From NCBI RefSeq assembly GCF_900167045.1, contig NZ_FUXJ01000006.1, positions 62,001 through 126,000 on the forward strand: a stretch of 64,000 bases of DNA, in the 5' to 3' direction. Source of the DNA: Legionella maceachernii (GTDB lineage: Bacteria; Pseudomonadota; Gammaproteobacteria; Legionellales; Legionellaceae). A program made the position numbers and the translations under genes. The notes beneath the pieces were generated by a model, which was not told where the DNA came from, did not search any database, and saw only the letters and a program-made list of their open reading frames with translations. Positions 20,431 to 30,094 of this stretch are shown in pieces; position 1 is the first letter of the stretch, and every line of letters starts with the position of its first letter.

Positions 20431-20537
20431 GATTGTAATTCATTATTATTCGCCAGGTCATGAAATAATGATAAAATAGCGAATCTTATTAATCTCTTGC
20501 CCTAACGTGGTAATCATCTGTAGGTAGAGGCCTAATC

Positions 20538-22790
20538 ATGAAAATTATGAATGATGCGATAGAGCGTAAACCTCTCACTGAATTCACTGAGAAAGCTTAC
20601 CTTGATTACTCCATGTATGTCATTCTCGATAGAGCACTACCTCATATTGCTGATGGTTTAAAACCAGTGCAACGACGTATTGTCTATGCGATGTCCGAGT
20701 TAGGGCTTAAGGCAACTGCCAAGTATAAGAAATCAGCACGAACGGTTGGGGATGTCTTAGGTAAATTTCATCCACATGGTGATACAGCCTGTTATGAAGC
20801 AATGGTATTAATGGCGCAACCCTTCTCTTACCGTTATCCGTTTGTGGACGGTCAAGGCAACTGGGGGTCTCCTGACGATCCAAAGTCATTTGCTGCAATG
20901 CGCTATACTGAGGCGAGGTTATCGGCTTATGCTGAGCTTTTACTCTCTGAGTTACAGCAAGGTACTGTAGAGTGGGTAGATAATTTTGATGGCACATTAC
21001 AAGAACCTGCCCTGTTACCCGCAAGATTGCCTAATGTGCTGCTTAATGGAGCAACAGGTATTGCTGTGGGTATGTCCTCTGATATTCTACCTCATAATTT
21101 AATTGAGGTTGCAAACGCCTGTATTCACTTGTTGGATAACCCCCAAGCAAGCTTGGATGATGTTTGCACCTACATCAAAGGCCCAGATTTTCCAACAGAA
21201 GCAGAAATTATTACCCCTAACCCTGCGATCAAAGCGATGTACGAATCAGGTAATGGGTCAATAAAAATGCGCGCCGTCTATCGCCAAGAAAGGCACGATA
21301 TTGTCATTACCGCACTACCCTACCAAGTATCTGGCGCTAAGATTATCGAACAAATTGCGGCACAAATGCAGCAAAAGAAGTTACCCATGATTGAAGATTT
21401 GCGCGACGAGTCTGATCATGAGCATCCTACCCGACTCGTCATCACACCCAAATCGCATAGGGTCGATTTCGAAGGATTAATGTCTCATTTATTTGCTACA
21501 ACGGATCTGGAACGCAGTTATCGTGTCAATTTTAACGTCATCGGCTTGGACGGTAAGCCACGCGTGAAAAGCTTACTCGCTATTTTACAAGAATGGCTAA
21601 GTTACCGCCTAACAACGGTGAAGAAACGATTACAATATCGACTCGATAAAATACTTGATCGTATTCACGTTTTAGAAGGCTTAATTATCGCTTACCTCAA
21701 CATTGATGAGGTCATTGCCATTATTCGTGAACACGATAATCCCAAACAAGGCTTAATCGAACGATTCCAGCTGAGCGAAAGGCAAGCAGAAGCTATTTTA
21801 GAAATGAAATTGCGTCATTTGGCTAAATTAGAAGAAATGAAGCTCCGTGGTGAATTAGATGAATTAAGTAAGGAGCGTGATCGCATCCAAGGGATTTTGG
21901 CGAGCGAAAAACGGCTGAAGGCTTTAGTGAAAGAGGAAATTATTGCCGACAGAGACCAGTATGGGGACTCTCGACGCTCGCCTTTAATTGAACGCCAAGA
22001 TTCACAAGCTTTAAAAGAAGAAGATATTCTACCCAATGAACCCATCACTGTTGTGCTTTCACAAAAAGGATGGGTTCGTGCTGCAAAAGGCTATGACATC
22101 GATGGCCGAGAATTAAGCTATAAAGCAGGTGACGAATTTAAAGCTCAAAGTAACGCGCGCAGCAATCAACAGGTAGTGTTCTTTGATAGCGAGGGAAAAG
22201 TCTATACACTGCCTGGTCATGTTCTCCCCTCTGCTCGGGGGCAAGGGGAACCTTTAACGGGTAAATTAAACCCGGCGGATGGTGTCTCGTTTGAAGGCCT
22301 TATTTCCGGTGAGCCAGAGGATTGGGTATTACTGGCAAGTGACGCAGGGTATGGTTTTGTCACCCAACTGCTGGAACTTTACGTAAAAAATCGCAATGGC
22401 AAAGCCTGTATTAAATTGCCTGAAAACAGCCGCATCATGTCACCCCGGTTAATTGCCAATAGAGAGTCGCAGTTAATTGCTGCTGTCACTAATATTGGAC
22501 GCCTACTGGTTTTCCCTATTAAGGAGTTACCCGAACTTTCACGAGGAAAAGGCAATAAATTAATTAATATTCCGTCGGCTAAAGCACAACTGCGTGAAGA
22601 GTTCTTGGTTGATTTACAAGTACTTTCTCCCGAAGATTCATTGACGGTTCATGCCGGTAAACGCCGTTTTACACTGAAAGCGGCCGATCTTAACCATTAC
22701 TTAGGTGAAAGAGGTCGTCGTGGTAGCCGCTTACCTCGCGGGTTGCAAAATGTGACGCAATTACAAGTATCGTCTACTGTTTCAGCTTAA
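20538..22790 (+). CDS. parC: DNA topoisomerase IV subunit A
   Basis: ParC is the cleavage subunit of topoisomerase IV, which decatenates daughter chromosomes. It has 750 residues and aligns along its whole length with E. coli ParC: the [20 protein letters not shown] helix, the active-site Tyr in [10 protein letters not shown], and a C-terminal beta-pinwheel ending [15 protein letters not shown]. At the quinolone-determining position equivalent to E. coli Ser80 there is Thr, with the equivalent of Glu84 kept. The ATG at 20538 follows AGAGG by seven bases. Starting at the Met three codons later would give E. coli numbering exactly (Thr80, Tyr120). parE is not in the window. Confidence 0.97.
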   Translation: MKIMNDAIERKPLTEFTEKAYLDYSMYVILDRALPHIADGLKPVQRRIVYAMSELGLKATAKYKKSARTVGDVLGKFHPHGDTACYEAMVLMAQPFSYRYPFVDGQGNWGSPDDPKSFAAMRYTEARLSAYAELLLSELQQGTVEWVDNFDGTLQEPALLPARLPNVLLNGATGIAVGMSSDILPHNLIEVANACIHLLDNPQASLDDVCTYIKGPDFPTEAEIITPNPAIKAMYESGNGSIKMRAVYRQERHDIVITALPYQVSGAKIIEQIAAQMQQKKLPMIEDLRDESDHEHPTRLVITPKSHRVDFEGLMSHLFATTDLERSYRVNFNVIGLDGKPRVKSLLAILQEWLSYRLTTVKKRLQYRLDKILDRIHVLEGLIIAYLNIDEVIAIIREHDNPKQGLIERFQLSERQAEAILEMKLRHLAKLEEMKLRGELDELSKERDRIQGILASEKRLKALVKEEIIADRDQYGDSRRSPLIERQDSQALKEEDILPNEPITVVLSQKGWVRAAKGYDIDGRELSYKAGDEFKAQSNARSNQQVVFFDSEGKVYTLPGHVLPSARGQGEPLTGKLNPADGVSFEGLISGEPEDWVLLASDAGYGFVTQLLELYVKNRNGKACIKLPENSRIMSPRLIANRESQLIAAVTNIGRLLVFPIKELPELSRGKGNKLINIPSAKAQLREEFLVDLQVLSPEDSLTVHAGKRRFTLKAADLNHYLGERGRRGSRLPRGLQNVTQLQVSSTVSA

Positions 22791-22895
22791 AGAAGCGCTT
22801 CTGCGCAGAATCTTGGTGAGTATAAGAGCAATTTGCTTAACAAAATAAACACAAATTTTATTAAAAATTATCAGCACACTTTAGAATCAATGCGT

Positions 22896-22901
22896 TATAA
22901 T
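22896..22901 (+). promoter_or_regulatory. Possible -10 element of the 1122-residue gene
   Basis: TATAAT lies 32 bases before the start codon in a 142-bp gap. A convincing -35 at 16-18 bp is missing, so an activator may be needed. No PmrA-type tandem box was seen here. Two overlapping 12-bp palindromes (AGAAGCGCTTCT at 22791-22802 and TTCTGCGCAGAA at 22799-22810) begin right after the parC stop codon. Confidence 0.4.
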
Positions 22902-22932
22902 AGGGCTAAGTTTTACACCTCGAAGGCATGAA

Positions 22933-25900
22933 ATGGCAGAAAATACGTTTTTTTTAATCGAAGGCGATGCAAAAACAGTCTACACTGCATTCGGCCGATC
23001 TGATTTGGTTGCTTCTGAGGCAAAAAGAAGCCTTATTCGAATCGATGTTGATCGTACCCGCTTTTTCGGAACACTTGTTGAATGCTTACATCATAGGAGG
23101 GTGTGGTTAAGTAGACAGAGCTCGAATCGTAATTATGCCCAGGGGAATATGTCAGCAGGCAATCTGTTTTCATTGTTTGGCGCATTGCCATTACCCTTTT
23201 TTAAAGGGCGTGATACTAGCTCAGAAGAGGCGAAAGTAGATGTCGTAAGTAACACAGAATCCATCTGTTTTGCTTACGTGGATGAAAATCAAGATTTACA
23301 TGGTCTACTTCTCCATTATCGAAAAGATGATCCAACAAAATGGATTTTGGGGCTTTCAAAGAACCCTCATTTAGAACCAGGAAAAGTCGATATTAAAGTT
23401 TTGACTTCGTTTGATCCAAGGCCTTTTTGCCAATCGTCCTGTCGAATAGCTTCTGGCGAAGCAACGAAGGGTCAATTTATTAACGCAATGGCCTCACCTA
23501 GATTGGCTAAGTTTATTCAACACATAATAACGCCTGCAGGGCAAATCCATCCTTCTGCAAAAATAATCAAATGGTTTCTCCAAAACGCGGTTTCAGAATC
23601 CAATTTTGTTGTTAACGACGAATTATTAGCCTTCTTTGACGAACACATGCCTGAAATATTAGCTAGTCATGGGCTTAGATTATTACTTGATCATGAAATG
23701 CAGCCTTCATTGGCGCAAATGCAAAGGTGCCTAGATCCGGAGTCAGAATTATATGGGCTTCTTAGTGCATTTACCCCTACCGATAATGTTAGAACAAACA
23801 AAGCGCAACTAGCCACTTTACTATTCCTCGATAAGCATGGCTTGAATGAAAGGCAGGAAGCGATAAGAGGGGATAATGTATTGGTAGAAAAACTCCATGA
23901 TCTACCCAGTGAGTGTGGAGAAAGTGTAGCTCCCTTCTTAAGGGAGCCATCGAAAACAAAAGTGCTACGCTTTCTTATGGCGAATGACCATTGCTCGGAT
24001 TTAGTACTTCAATTTGGACAGATAAATGACCCCCAAATTTGGCAAAAATTTGCAGTGCTTACTCAATGGTCATGGCAATTTCCTGCGGATGCATACCGTC
24101 ATGCAGTCTTATGTAAATTGCTATTAAATGCCCCCAGTATTTCGGAACAAATGCTTCATTCGGTGTACAACTATTTAGACCCAAATAATTTAAGTGCAGT
24201 CGTCGCAAGCGTGTTTGAGCCCTTTCCTCTTGCTAACTATATAAGCACAAAGCCAGAGGAATGTTTAGAGTTACTCACTCAAGCCAATGAGTTTTTCTTA
24301 GAAATTTTACCGAAATATCAACAAACAGCGCGTTTAATGGATCAGTCGTTATCGCCTCAATTAAAGTCTGCTTTAACCGATTGCTACGTAAAAAATCCAA
24401 GTGATGTGCTCTTGCCTTCGCTGCATTATTGCCATAATGCGGATCAAATAAAAGCAGGGTATATTCTGCACGAGCTTGGCTTTGTCAACCTACCAGTCTA
24501 TCTATTAAATCCAGCAGTGGTCTCTGCGGTGAATTTGCTCAAAAGTTTCAATTTAACGCACTGCATAAAAAATGTGCTCGAAGAGGAACTTCTTCTGGTG
24601 GGGATAGGTGAAATTCATAAGATTGAAAACGAAACATTTAAGAAAGCCAGCCTTATTTTACTCAGTCAACAAGCACTTAATGCAGAGGAGTTTCGTCAAC
24701 TTTTAGCGGCTTTTAGGGCCTATCCGCAACTGGCGTATTTAACTACCCTTGCTCACGAGAAAAATTGCTCTGCACAACAAATAAAAGAATTGGTATTTTC
24801 ACCGAATAGGCATCACGCAGCGAGGGCCTTGGTTGCGCTTAATGTTAAATTCGAATTTAATCAACTTAAGCCCTTTACTTGCCAATTTCTATTGATGATT
24901 GCTGATTTAGTCACAACAGAACAAAGTAAAGACCTGCTGGCTGACTACCTAAAGTCAGTTTTGCCAGAAATCTTACGCTTTTTAAACGACGAAATCTCAT
25001 GGGAAGCGGTTGAAAAAGTGGTCTTAGAACAGCATGCTTTATTCGTAGAGGAAGATGAAGCAACAGTTCAACAAGCAACACGATTAATTTTACAGCAATT
25101 AAACGCCTACCGTATTGCACAGCGCCACCAGATTCCTGTTGAAAAACAGATGACAAAAAGTAAACAGCACACTAGGGAGCTAGGGCTTGTTATTGAACTG
25201 GTTTCAGCGAAGCTGAAAGAGAAAACCGTGCCTGAGGCGCAAAAACAGTCATTGTATGATCAGGTCTTCTCCTTTTTTTCTTCATTAGATGCGGATAAGG
25301 AATTAGCTTCCTCCCCCATTCCACAGGCTATTGAGGCATTAATCAGCTGTCATTTGCAAAGTCCCGAAACCCCATTAGTCTCTTTTGATGCCTTATTACA
25401 TGACTCAACTCTTGCAAACGCAATTCTTGCCCTAGAAAAACAAGAGCTTCCTGCGCAATCGTTATTAACTCTAGAAGAACCATTACGAAATGCAGTCTCA
25501 GCCGCGCTGGTTAAACTCAGTCAAGTGTCACCCAATGACCGCCAAGCTTTTAATTTAGCGATGCAAAATGATAGTGATGGCCATGATTTTCGTTTTTTAT
25601 TGACAAGAATGAATGCAGCCCATCAACCGCCACCTCAGCTGGTAACCTTCCTTTATCAGGGGATATGGAGTCGTAGGATACGGCCAGAGGATGAGGTTAT
25701 CGAGAAAGACTTCTCTAAACAACGTGTTAAAATGCAAGCCTTTGATTTGGATGAGCGATTAATTATGATCAATCGATTACGAGCCCTTGGGTTTGATAAT
25801 CAGGTGGTCGCATTCATGATGAAAAACGATGAAAAGAGTAGGCAATTTTACAAGGCCGTTTTACGGGTAGAAGCAGAATGCCAAACCATAAGGTCGAGAT

Positions 25901-26301
25901 TAAGCGTCGAAGCGAGTGAGAAGTATGAGCAACTTAAGCCTTGCGAGCCTCGTTATCGTAGGGACCTGTACACAGCGCTTTATGAAGCATTTAATCCAGG
26001 TGAACCCATGGAGCCTGAAAAAGCACTCAACGAATTAACTCGAAAAATCCATCAAGCAGCGAAACACATCACCGATATCGTGGAAATTGACAGACATCCC
26101 GAGGTAAGAATTGCCATGATGGTCATTGTTAATCTACTTACCTTAGTGTTTACCGTGACGATTGCTAACTGGGTGCATCAAAAAAATACGGGCGATTTTC
26201 TCTTCTTTTATCGACCAGCGTCAAGTGAAGCGTTAAATGGCCTTAATAAGCAAGTTCTTGAGGAAACAGCTACCGCAATAATGACACCCGCTGGGGGATG
26301 A
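22933..26301 (+). CDS. Unknown 1122-residue protein with a C-terminal membrane segment; effector candidate
   Basis: No family is recognised. The protein is mostly helical and Leu-rich and has no N-terminal signal. It contains repeated Gln/Leu-rich helices (for example residues about 690-800) and a charged coil-prone region. One hydrophobic segment near residue 1060 (VRIAMMVIVNLLTLVFTVTIANW) is followed by about 40 residues, suggesting a tail anchor. AAGG lies six bases before the ATG. It is monocistronic, with parC and its palindromes before it and an MFS gene after. Size, orphan status and architecture fit a Legionella host-directed protein, but nothing in the sequence proves secretion. Confidence 0.8.
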   Translation: MAENTFFLIEGDAKTVYTAFGRSDLVASEAKRSLIRIDVDRTRFFGTLVECLHHRRVWLSRQSSNRNYAQGNMSAGNLFSLFGALPLPFFKGRDTSSEEAKVDVVSNTESICFAYVDENQDLHGLLLHYRKDDPTKWILGLSKNPHLEPGKVDIKVLTSFDPRPFCQSSCRIASGEATKGQFINAMASPRLAKFIQHIITPAGQIHPSAKIIKWFLQNAVSESNFVVNDELLAFFDEHMPEILASHGLRLLLDHEMQPSLAQMQRCLDPESELYGLLSAFTPTDNVRTNKAQLATLLFLDKHGLNERQEAIRGDNVLVEKLHDLPSECGESVAPFLREPSKTKVLRFLMANDHCSDLVLQFGQINDPQIWQKFAVLTQWSWQFPADAYRHAVLCKLLLNAPSISEQMLHSVYNYLDPNNLSAVVASVFEPFPLANYISTKPEECLELLTQANEFFLEILPKYQQTARLMDQSLSPQLKSALTDCYVKNPSDVLLPSLHYCHNADQIKAGYILHELGFVNLPVYLLNPAVVSAVNLLKSFNLTHCIKNVLEEELLLVGIGEIHKIENETFKKASLILLSQQALNAEEFRQLLAAFRAYPQLAYLTTLAHEKNCSAQQIKELVFSPNRHHAARALVALNVKFEFNQLKPFTCQFLLMIADLVTTEQSKDLLADYLKSVLPEILRFLNDEISWEAVEKVVLEQHALFVEEDEATVQQATRLILQQLNAYRIAQRHQIPVEKQMTKSKQHTRELGLVIELVSAKLKEKTVPEAQKQSLYDQVFSFFSSLDADKELASSPIPQAIEALISCHLQSPETPLVSFDALLHDSTLANAILALEKQELPAQSLLTLEEPLRNAVSAALVKLSQVSPNDRQAFNLAMQNDSDGHDFRFLLTRMNAAHQPPPQLVTFLYQGIWSRRIRPEDEVIEKDFSKQRVKMQAFDLDERLIMINRLRALGFDNQVVAFMMKNDEKSRQFYKAVLRVEAECQTIRSRLSVEASEKYEQLKPCEPRYRRDLYTALYEAFNPGEPMEPEKALNELTRKIHQAAKHITDIVEIDRHPEVRIAMMVIVNLLTLVFTVTIANWVHQKNTGDFLFFYRPASSEALNGLNKQVLEETATAIMTPAGG

Positions 26302-26400
26302 CAGAGAAAAAATAGAGAATCTTGGAGAGCAGTCGAATTGGCGTGTAAATTTTAGGAAGCAAGCCAATAAGGCTGTTTCGCGAACCCTGAACAATTGCAG

Positions 26401-27630
26401 ATGATGAAACAAACTAATTTAGCACTGGTGTTGGCCTTGGTTTTTCTCGAATGGCTGGATTTTAGTCTTTATCTTTATTTAGCAAAATCGGTCTTTGCTA
26501 ACGATTTTTTTCCTCCTTCCGCTTACAGTTTGACTTTAAGTTTTGCGCTTTTTGCGGCGGCTTATTTTGCTCGCCCAGTAGGCGGTTGGTTTTTTGGCCG
26601 TAAAGCCGATTTAAACGGTCGGCGTAATCCCATGGTTTTTTCCGCAGCCTTAATGGGGTTCGCCACTTTAGGGATCTGTTTACTCCCCAATTATGCGCAA
26701 ATTGGCTTGCTAGCCACTTGGGGCTTGCTGATTTTACGGGTTGCGCAAGGACTGGCTTTAGGAGGGGAAATCAATACCTCAGCCATGTTTTTAGTGGAAC
26801 ATCATCCTAAAAAACCGCTATTGGCAGGTAGCTTAGTCGCAGCGAGTGGTGCTTTTGGCATGTTCTTGGGCGCGGCAATCGCTGCTCTTTTGCAATATAA
26901 CGAAATCTTATGGGCATGGCGGATAATCTTTGCCCTCGTTGCAATGATCTCGCTATGGGTTTGTCAATTACGCAAGCGCTTAAGGGAATCTCCTGAGTTT
27001 CAGAAAAACCTCCTTTCTATTAAAGAGATTTGGCCTCTCTACGGGCGAGGATTATTTAATATTGCCATTGTGGGCGCTTATGTGGGAGTAACAGTCTACC
27101 TATGCAATGTATTTTGGGTATCCTTTGCCATTGATCAGCAATTATGGAGTAAAACGCAATGTGCGTGGACAGGTTCGATAGCGCAATTGCTCTCAGCATT
27201 ACTTGCCGTACCCATCGCTTATTTTTCTCAGCCTTCATCCGTTTATCGTCTAATGCGAGCAAGCATGGTTGTGATTACTGTAGCTGCACCACTGCTCTTT
27301 TTCTTTACGGCCATCTCTTTGTCAGCAGGGGTTTTGCTATCGGTCTTAGGTTATGCTATTGCAAATGCTTTGCTTTGCGCCTCGCTGTATTATTTACTCT
27401 ATTTGCAATTGCCGGCTCAATACCGTTGTCGTGGAGTATCAACCATTTGGGCTCTTGCGGCAAGTTTGGGGGCTATAAGTCTCCCTATTGCTGAGCAAGC
27501 AGTTCAGTTAGGGGCAATTTGGTTGCCTGGATTTTTAGTCAGTGCCATAGCCATTTTGAGCTTCCTTTCATTGCGTAACTATCACTATCAATTTAAAAAC
27601 CAGCCCAACGCAGAAAGCTTGGTTGGGTAA
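26401..27630 (+). CDS. MFS transporter, metabolite:H+ symporter type
   Basis: A 12-helix major facilitator of about 409 residues. The loop between helices 2 and 3 reads GGWFFGRKADLNGRRNP, the pattern of the metabolite:H+ symporter (ProP/ShiA-like) subfamily, and RVAQGLALGGEINTS follows in helix 4. The substrate cannot be told. Members of this family carry proline, betaine, citrate or shikimate. ATGs occur at 26401 and 26404 without a clear ribosome site; an in-frame TTG at 26395 is less likely. Confidence 0.9.
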   Translation: MMKQTNLALVLALVFLEWLDFSLYLYLAKSVFANDFFPPSAYSLTLSFALFAAAYFARPVGGWFFGRKADLNGRRNPMVFSAALMGFATLGICLLPNYAQIGLLATWGLLILRVAQGLALGGEINTSAMFLVEHHPKKPLLAGSLVAASGAFGMFLGAAIAALLQYNEILWAWRIIFALVAMISLWVCQLRKRLRESPEFQKNLLSIKEIWPLYGRGLFNIAIVGAYVGVTVYLCNVFWVSFAIDQQLWSKTQCAWTGSIAQLLSALLAVPIAYFSQPSSVYRLMRASMVVITVAAPLLFFFTAISLSAGVLLSVLGYAIANALLCASLYYLLYLQLPAQYRCRGVSTIWALAASLGAISLPIAEQAVQLGAIWLPGFLVSAIAILSFLSLRNYHYQFKNQPNAESLVG

Positions 27631-27730
27631 GTTTAGTTCAGATTATTGAAAAGCTGCTATTCTTTAACAATGACAGTACAAGGCTTTTCAAGTTATTATT
27701 CACAATCGACTTATTTTGATTTGAATTTCT

Positions 27731-28585
27731 ATGTTGAATGATTACCTAAAAACAATGCCCCAGTTTGTGGCACCCAAATTAACGTTGACACATTTTGCTG
27801 GCTTCATGGCTAACGTACGAATTCCGAGCATTAAAAATGCGCTGATTCGCTTGTTCATTCAGCAGTATGAGGTGGATATGAGCGAGGCCAGAGAAGAAAA
27901 TCCGGATGCTTACACCACATTTAATGATTTTTTCATTCGCCAGCTAAAGCCTCATTGTCGACCGCTAGCTGAGGCTGATATTGTTTCACCTGTCGATGGA
28001 TTCATTAGTGAGCTCGGCGCAATAAAAAAAGGCCAAATCTTACAAGCCAAGGGGCGTTATTATACCGTTAGTGAATTATTGGCATGTGAAGCCAGTTTAA
28101 GTCAGCAATTCATGCAAGGCTGTTTTGCGACGCTTTATCTCTCCCCTAAAGATTATCATCGTGTTCATATGCCCATTGATGCCAAATTAATTGAGATGGT
28201 CTACGTACCAGGCAAATTATTTTCTGTACAGCCGACCACGGCGCGGGTAATTCCTCATTTGTTTGCTCGCAATGAGCGCCTGGTTTGTTTTTTTGAGACC
28301 CAGATAGGCCTCATGGCCATGGTCTTAGTGGGAGCCACTATCGTGGGGGCCATTGGCACGCGTTGGCAAGGAGATATTAAGCGTTCGAAAAACAAGCGAT
28401 ACTTAGATTTTACCGAAATTAACCAATCCACGACGCTTGTTAAGCAAGGTGAAGAAATGGGTTATTTTAAATTGGGTTCAACGGTGGTGCTGTTATTTGC
28501 AGAAGGTCAACAGGTTCATTGGCTTAATCATCTACGCGCTGGCGATAAGATTCGCTATGGGCAGGCGTTTGGAAAAATAAAATGA
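27731..28585 (+). CDS. psd: Phosphatidylserine decarboxylase
   Basis: Psd converts phosphatidylserine to phosphatidylethanolamine at the inner membrane, the last step of PE synthesis. The 284-residue proenzyme carries the self-cleavage motif LGST at 248-251 (Ser250 becomes the pyruvoyl group), the DGFISELG segment near residue 90 and the conserved YHRVHMP at about 138. Length and motifs match the proteobacterial type. The left att repeat of the island begins five bases after its stop. Confidence 0.97.
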   Translation: MLNDYLKTMPQFVAPKLTLTHFAGFMANVRIPSIKNALIRLFIQQYEVDMSEAREENPDAYTTFNDFFIRQLKPHCRPLAEADIVSPVDGFISELGAIKKGQILQAKGRYYTVSELLACEASLSQQFMQGCFATLYLSPKDYHRVHMPIDAKLIEMVYVPGKLFSVQPTTARVIPHLFARNERLVCFFETQIGLMAMVLVGATIVGAIGTRWQGDIKRSKNKRYLDFTEINQSTTLVKQGEEMGYFKLGSTVVLLFAEGQQVHWLNHLRAGDKIRYGQAFGKIK

Positions 28586-28590
28586 AGATT

Positions 28591-28616
28591 TGGTACCGAG
28601 AAGAGGACTTGAACCT
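28591..28616. repeat. Left attachment site of the island
   Basis: A 26-bp copy of the tRNA-Leu 3' end (T arm, acceptor strand and CCA, read on the minus strand) matching 39658-39683 with one mismatch at position 20 (T here, C in the tRNA gene). It is the displaced end of the original tRNA gene and is not part of a functional tRNA. Confidence 0.88.
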
Positions 28617-29045
28617 GTTTGTAATATCTTGATTTTATTGAGTTAAAACAATATGGACTTAAAGTTTACCCAAGATCTTGCCCAACGTGGCATATGATAC
28701 CTGATTTGAATGATTGCGAAAAGGTGAGAATGATTAAGAAAAACTTAACTTAGTAACACCCAACCAGCGCAACTGGGTTTTATTGTTAAGTTTAAAATAG
28801 AGCACCTTTAACTATGATCAACATTCCAAATGTTCCATTTATTCGTACATTATTTGGCATTGACGAAAAAATGGAACTTACGATTTACCCTTATTTTGAA
28901 GTAATTGAATGGGGTCTCATCTTGCGGAATCTATGCGAGCCCACGTATTTTAGCCACCAAACTCGTTGATTACTGATAAGATTGATGGCTAATACCTCTC
29001 TTTTTTGCTAAATTACCCAATCAATTCAACAAACTAAAATAAATA
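28617..29045. other. Island left-end non-coding region
   Basis: Apart from the arm site, this stretch holds no convincing gene. A 51-codon frame at 28814-28969 (beginning MINIPNVPFIRTLFGID) has no ribosome site and no recognisable product; it may be a gene remnant. A weak hairpin (CCAG 28764-28767 with CTGG 28773-28776) is followed by a T-rich tail and could be a terminator. Confidence 0.5.
28666..28685. repeat. Candidate integrase arm site, left
   Basis: TTACCCAAGATCTTGCCCAA, 50 bp inside the left att repeat. It matches 39503-39522 at 19 of 20 positions in the same orientation. Each copy is itself two imperfect 12-bp units (ATCTTACCCAAG type). Paired sites just inside both ends are typical of arm-type integrase or excisionase sites. 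Confidence 0.65.
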
Positions 29046-29075
29046 TTGTTGGAGGCTGGGTTTATTTGCTATACT
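29046..29075 (+). promoter_or_regulatory. Promoter of the AbiF-associated RNA
   Basis: TTGTTG (-35) and TATACT (-10) with an 18-bp spacer. Predicted start at about 29082, just before the structured RNA and 50-60 bases upstream of abiF. Confidence 0.65.
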
Positions 29076-29081
29076 GTTAAT

Positions 29082-29130
29082 AACAACACCCGTCACGCCT
29101 CTTTACAATGCGCACCCCGACGGGTTTTTT
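29082..29130 (+). ncRNA. Putative AbiF-associated small RNA ending in an intrinsic terminator
   Basis: CCCGTC (29089-29094) pairs with GACGGG (29119-29124), directly followed by six Ts (29125-29130). Inside the loop, CGC and GCG can close an inner hairpin around CTCTTTACAAT. The unit of promoter, RNA of about 50 nt and terminator lies immediately before the AbiF start codon. Genes for Abi_2/AbiF proteins are known to be preceded by a conserved structured RNA (the abiF RNA motif), which has been linked to antitoxin-like control. Assignment to that motif is from position and structure, not from a covariance search. Confidence 0.7.
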
Positions 29131-29137
29131 AATGCCT

Positions 29138-30067
29138 ATGAATAACCAAAATAACATATTTGAAAAGCCGCCGCTTTCTATCAATGATCAGCTTGAACGC
29201 CTATCCTCACGTGGTGTCATTATTCAAGATAAGGATACTGCTCGTCATCACTTATACTATATCAGTTACTACCGTTTTTGTGGGTATGCCATAGAATTTG
29301 AGGACGGTCTTGTTAATGGAGAAAAACAATATCGCAATGGTACGACTTTTGAACAAATTTTAGATTGCTATGTCTTTGACCGCAAATTACGTTTGCTTGT
29401 TATTGATGCAATAGAGCGAATTGAGATTGCCATTCGTACTGTGATGATTAACGAGCTGGCATTGAAATATAATGATGCGCATTGGTATCTTGATAAAAGC
29501 TTATTCCTACCTAAATTCAACCATGGTGATCTAATTCAATCCATTAAAAAAGAAACGCAGTATAAAGTGCCGGATGGATCTATTCAGGACAAAAAGCGCG
29601 AGCGATTTATTAAGCATTATTATGATAAATATCAAACACCTGCACTTCCCGCTGTATGGATGGTAGCAGAGGTGTTGCCATTAGGTTCATGGTCGATGAT
29701 TTTTGCTAATTTGATTGATCGTGAAAATCAAAAGTTAATTTGTAAGCATTTTGATATCAACTATAAAGTAATGACATCTTGGTTGCATGCTTTGACATAT
29801 TTGCGTAATTTATGCGCGCACCACAGTAAACTTTGGAATAGGAATTTTACTTTAAAACCGCTAGTTGCTAATGATTATGGCCAGCAGTTAAAAAAGAACA
29901 GTAGGTTTTCAGCGCAAGCTGCAATATTAAAAATATTTCTTGATGTCATCTCCCCTGGTAGCGATTGGGCTAAGCATTTGCGTATGCTGATTAGTGACCA
30001 CCCTAACATTGATGTTAATAAAATGGGATTTAGTGAAGATTGGGTTAGGGATTCATTTTGGGATTAA
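29138..30067 (+). CDS. AbiF/Abi_2 family HEPN protein (abortive infection, RNA-associated)
   Basis: A 309-residue Abi_2-family protein. The N-terminal region has the family pattern (LSINDQLERL, then HHLYYISYYRFCGYAIEFE at 37-55), a central YVFDRKLRLLVIDAIERIEIAIR helix, and a HEPN ribonuclease motif R-X4-H in YLRNLCAHHSKLWNR (Arg223, His228). AbiF proteins act in phage defence by abortive infection. In published work they pair with a small upstream RNA and are related to the ancestors of Cas13. The frame is open to an ATG at 29108, but this lies inside the upstream hairpin. ATGs at 29132 and 29138 follow the terminator, so the second or first of these is the likely start; no good ribosome site is present, fitting low toxin expression by terminator read-through. 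It is cargo at the island edge. Confidence 0.9.
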   Translation: MNNQNNIFEKPPLSINDQLERLSSRGVIIQDKDTARHHLYYISYYRFCGYAIEFEDGLVNGEKQYRNGTTFEQILDCYVFDRKLRLLVIDAIERIEIAIRTVMINELALKYNDAHWYLDKSLFLPKFNHGDLIQSIKKETQYKVPDGSIQDKKRERFIKHYYDKYQTPALPAVWMVAEVLPLGSWSMIFANLIDRENQKLICKHFDINYKVMTSWLHALTYLRNLCAHHSKLWNRNFTLKPLVANDYGQQLKKNSRFSAQAAILKIFLDVISPGSDWAKHLRMLISDHPNIDVNKMGFSEDWVRDSFWD

Positions 30068-30094
30068 TTTTTATTGGTGCTAACCGTATAACGT

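Larger units (their letters stand above)
20021..20537. other. 517-bp intergenic region between atpC and parC
   Basis: No convincing gene. The first half has an 8-bp inverted repeat (GTGCCGTG at 20100-20107 with CACGGCAC at 20115-20122) without a T run. The second half is strongly AT-rich and carries two DnaA boxes, listed separately. A TAAAAT at 20472-20477 is a possible parC -10 element, but its -35 region (TTCGCC) is poor. Confidence 0.6.

Noticed and set aside
20240-20537. Calling the atpC-parC gap the chromosomal origin
   Set aside because: Only two DnaA boxes and no dnaA, dnaN or mnmG next to it. yidC-mnmE at the left edge suggests the usual dnaA-side origin lies outside the window.
28814-28969. 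51-codon frame at the island left end
   Set aside because: No ribosome site and no recognisable product. Kept only as a possible remnant in the non-coding description.
29108-29131. ATG at 29108 as the start of AbiF (319 residues)
   Set aside because: The first residues would be encoded by the loop, stem and T run of the upstream hairpin. Homologous N-termini begin around the later Mets, and no ribosome site precedes 29108.
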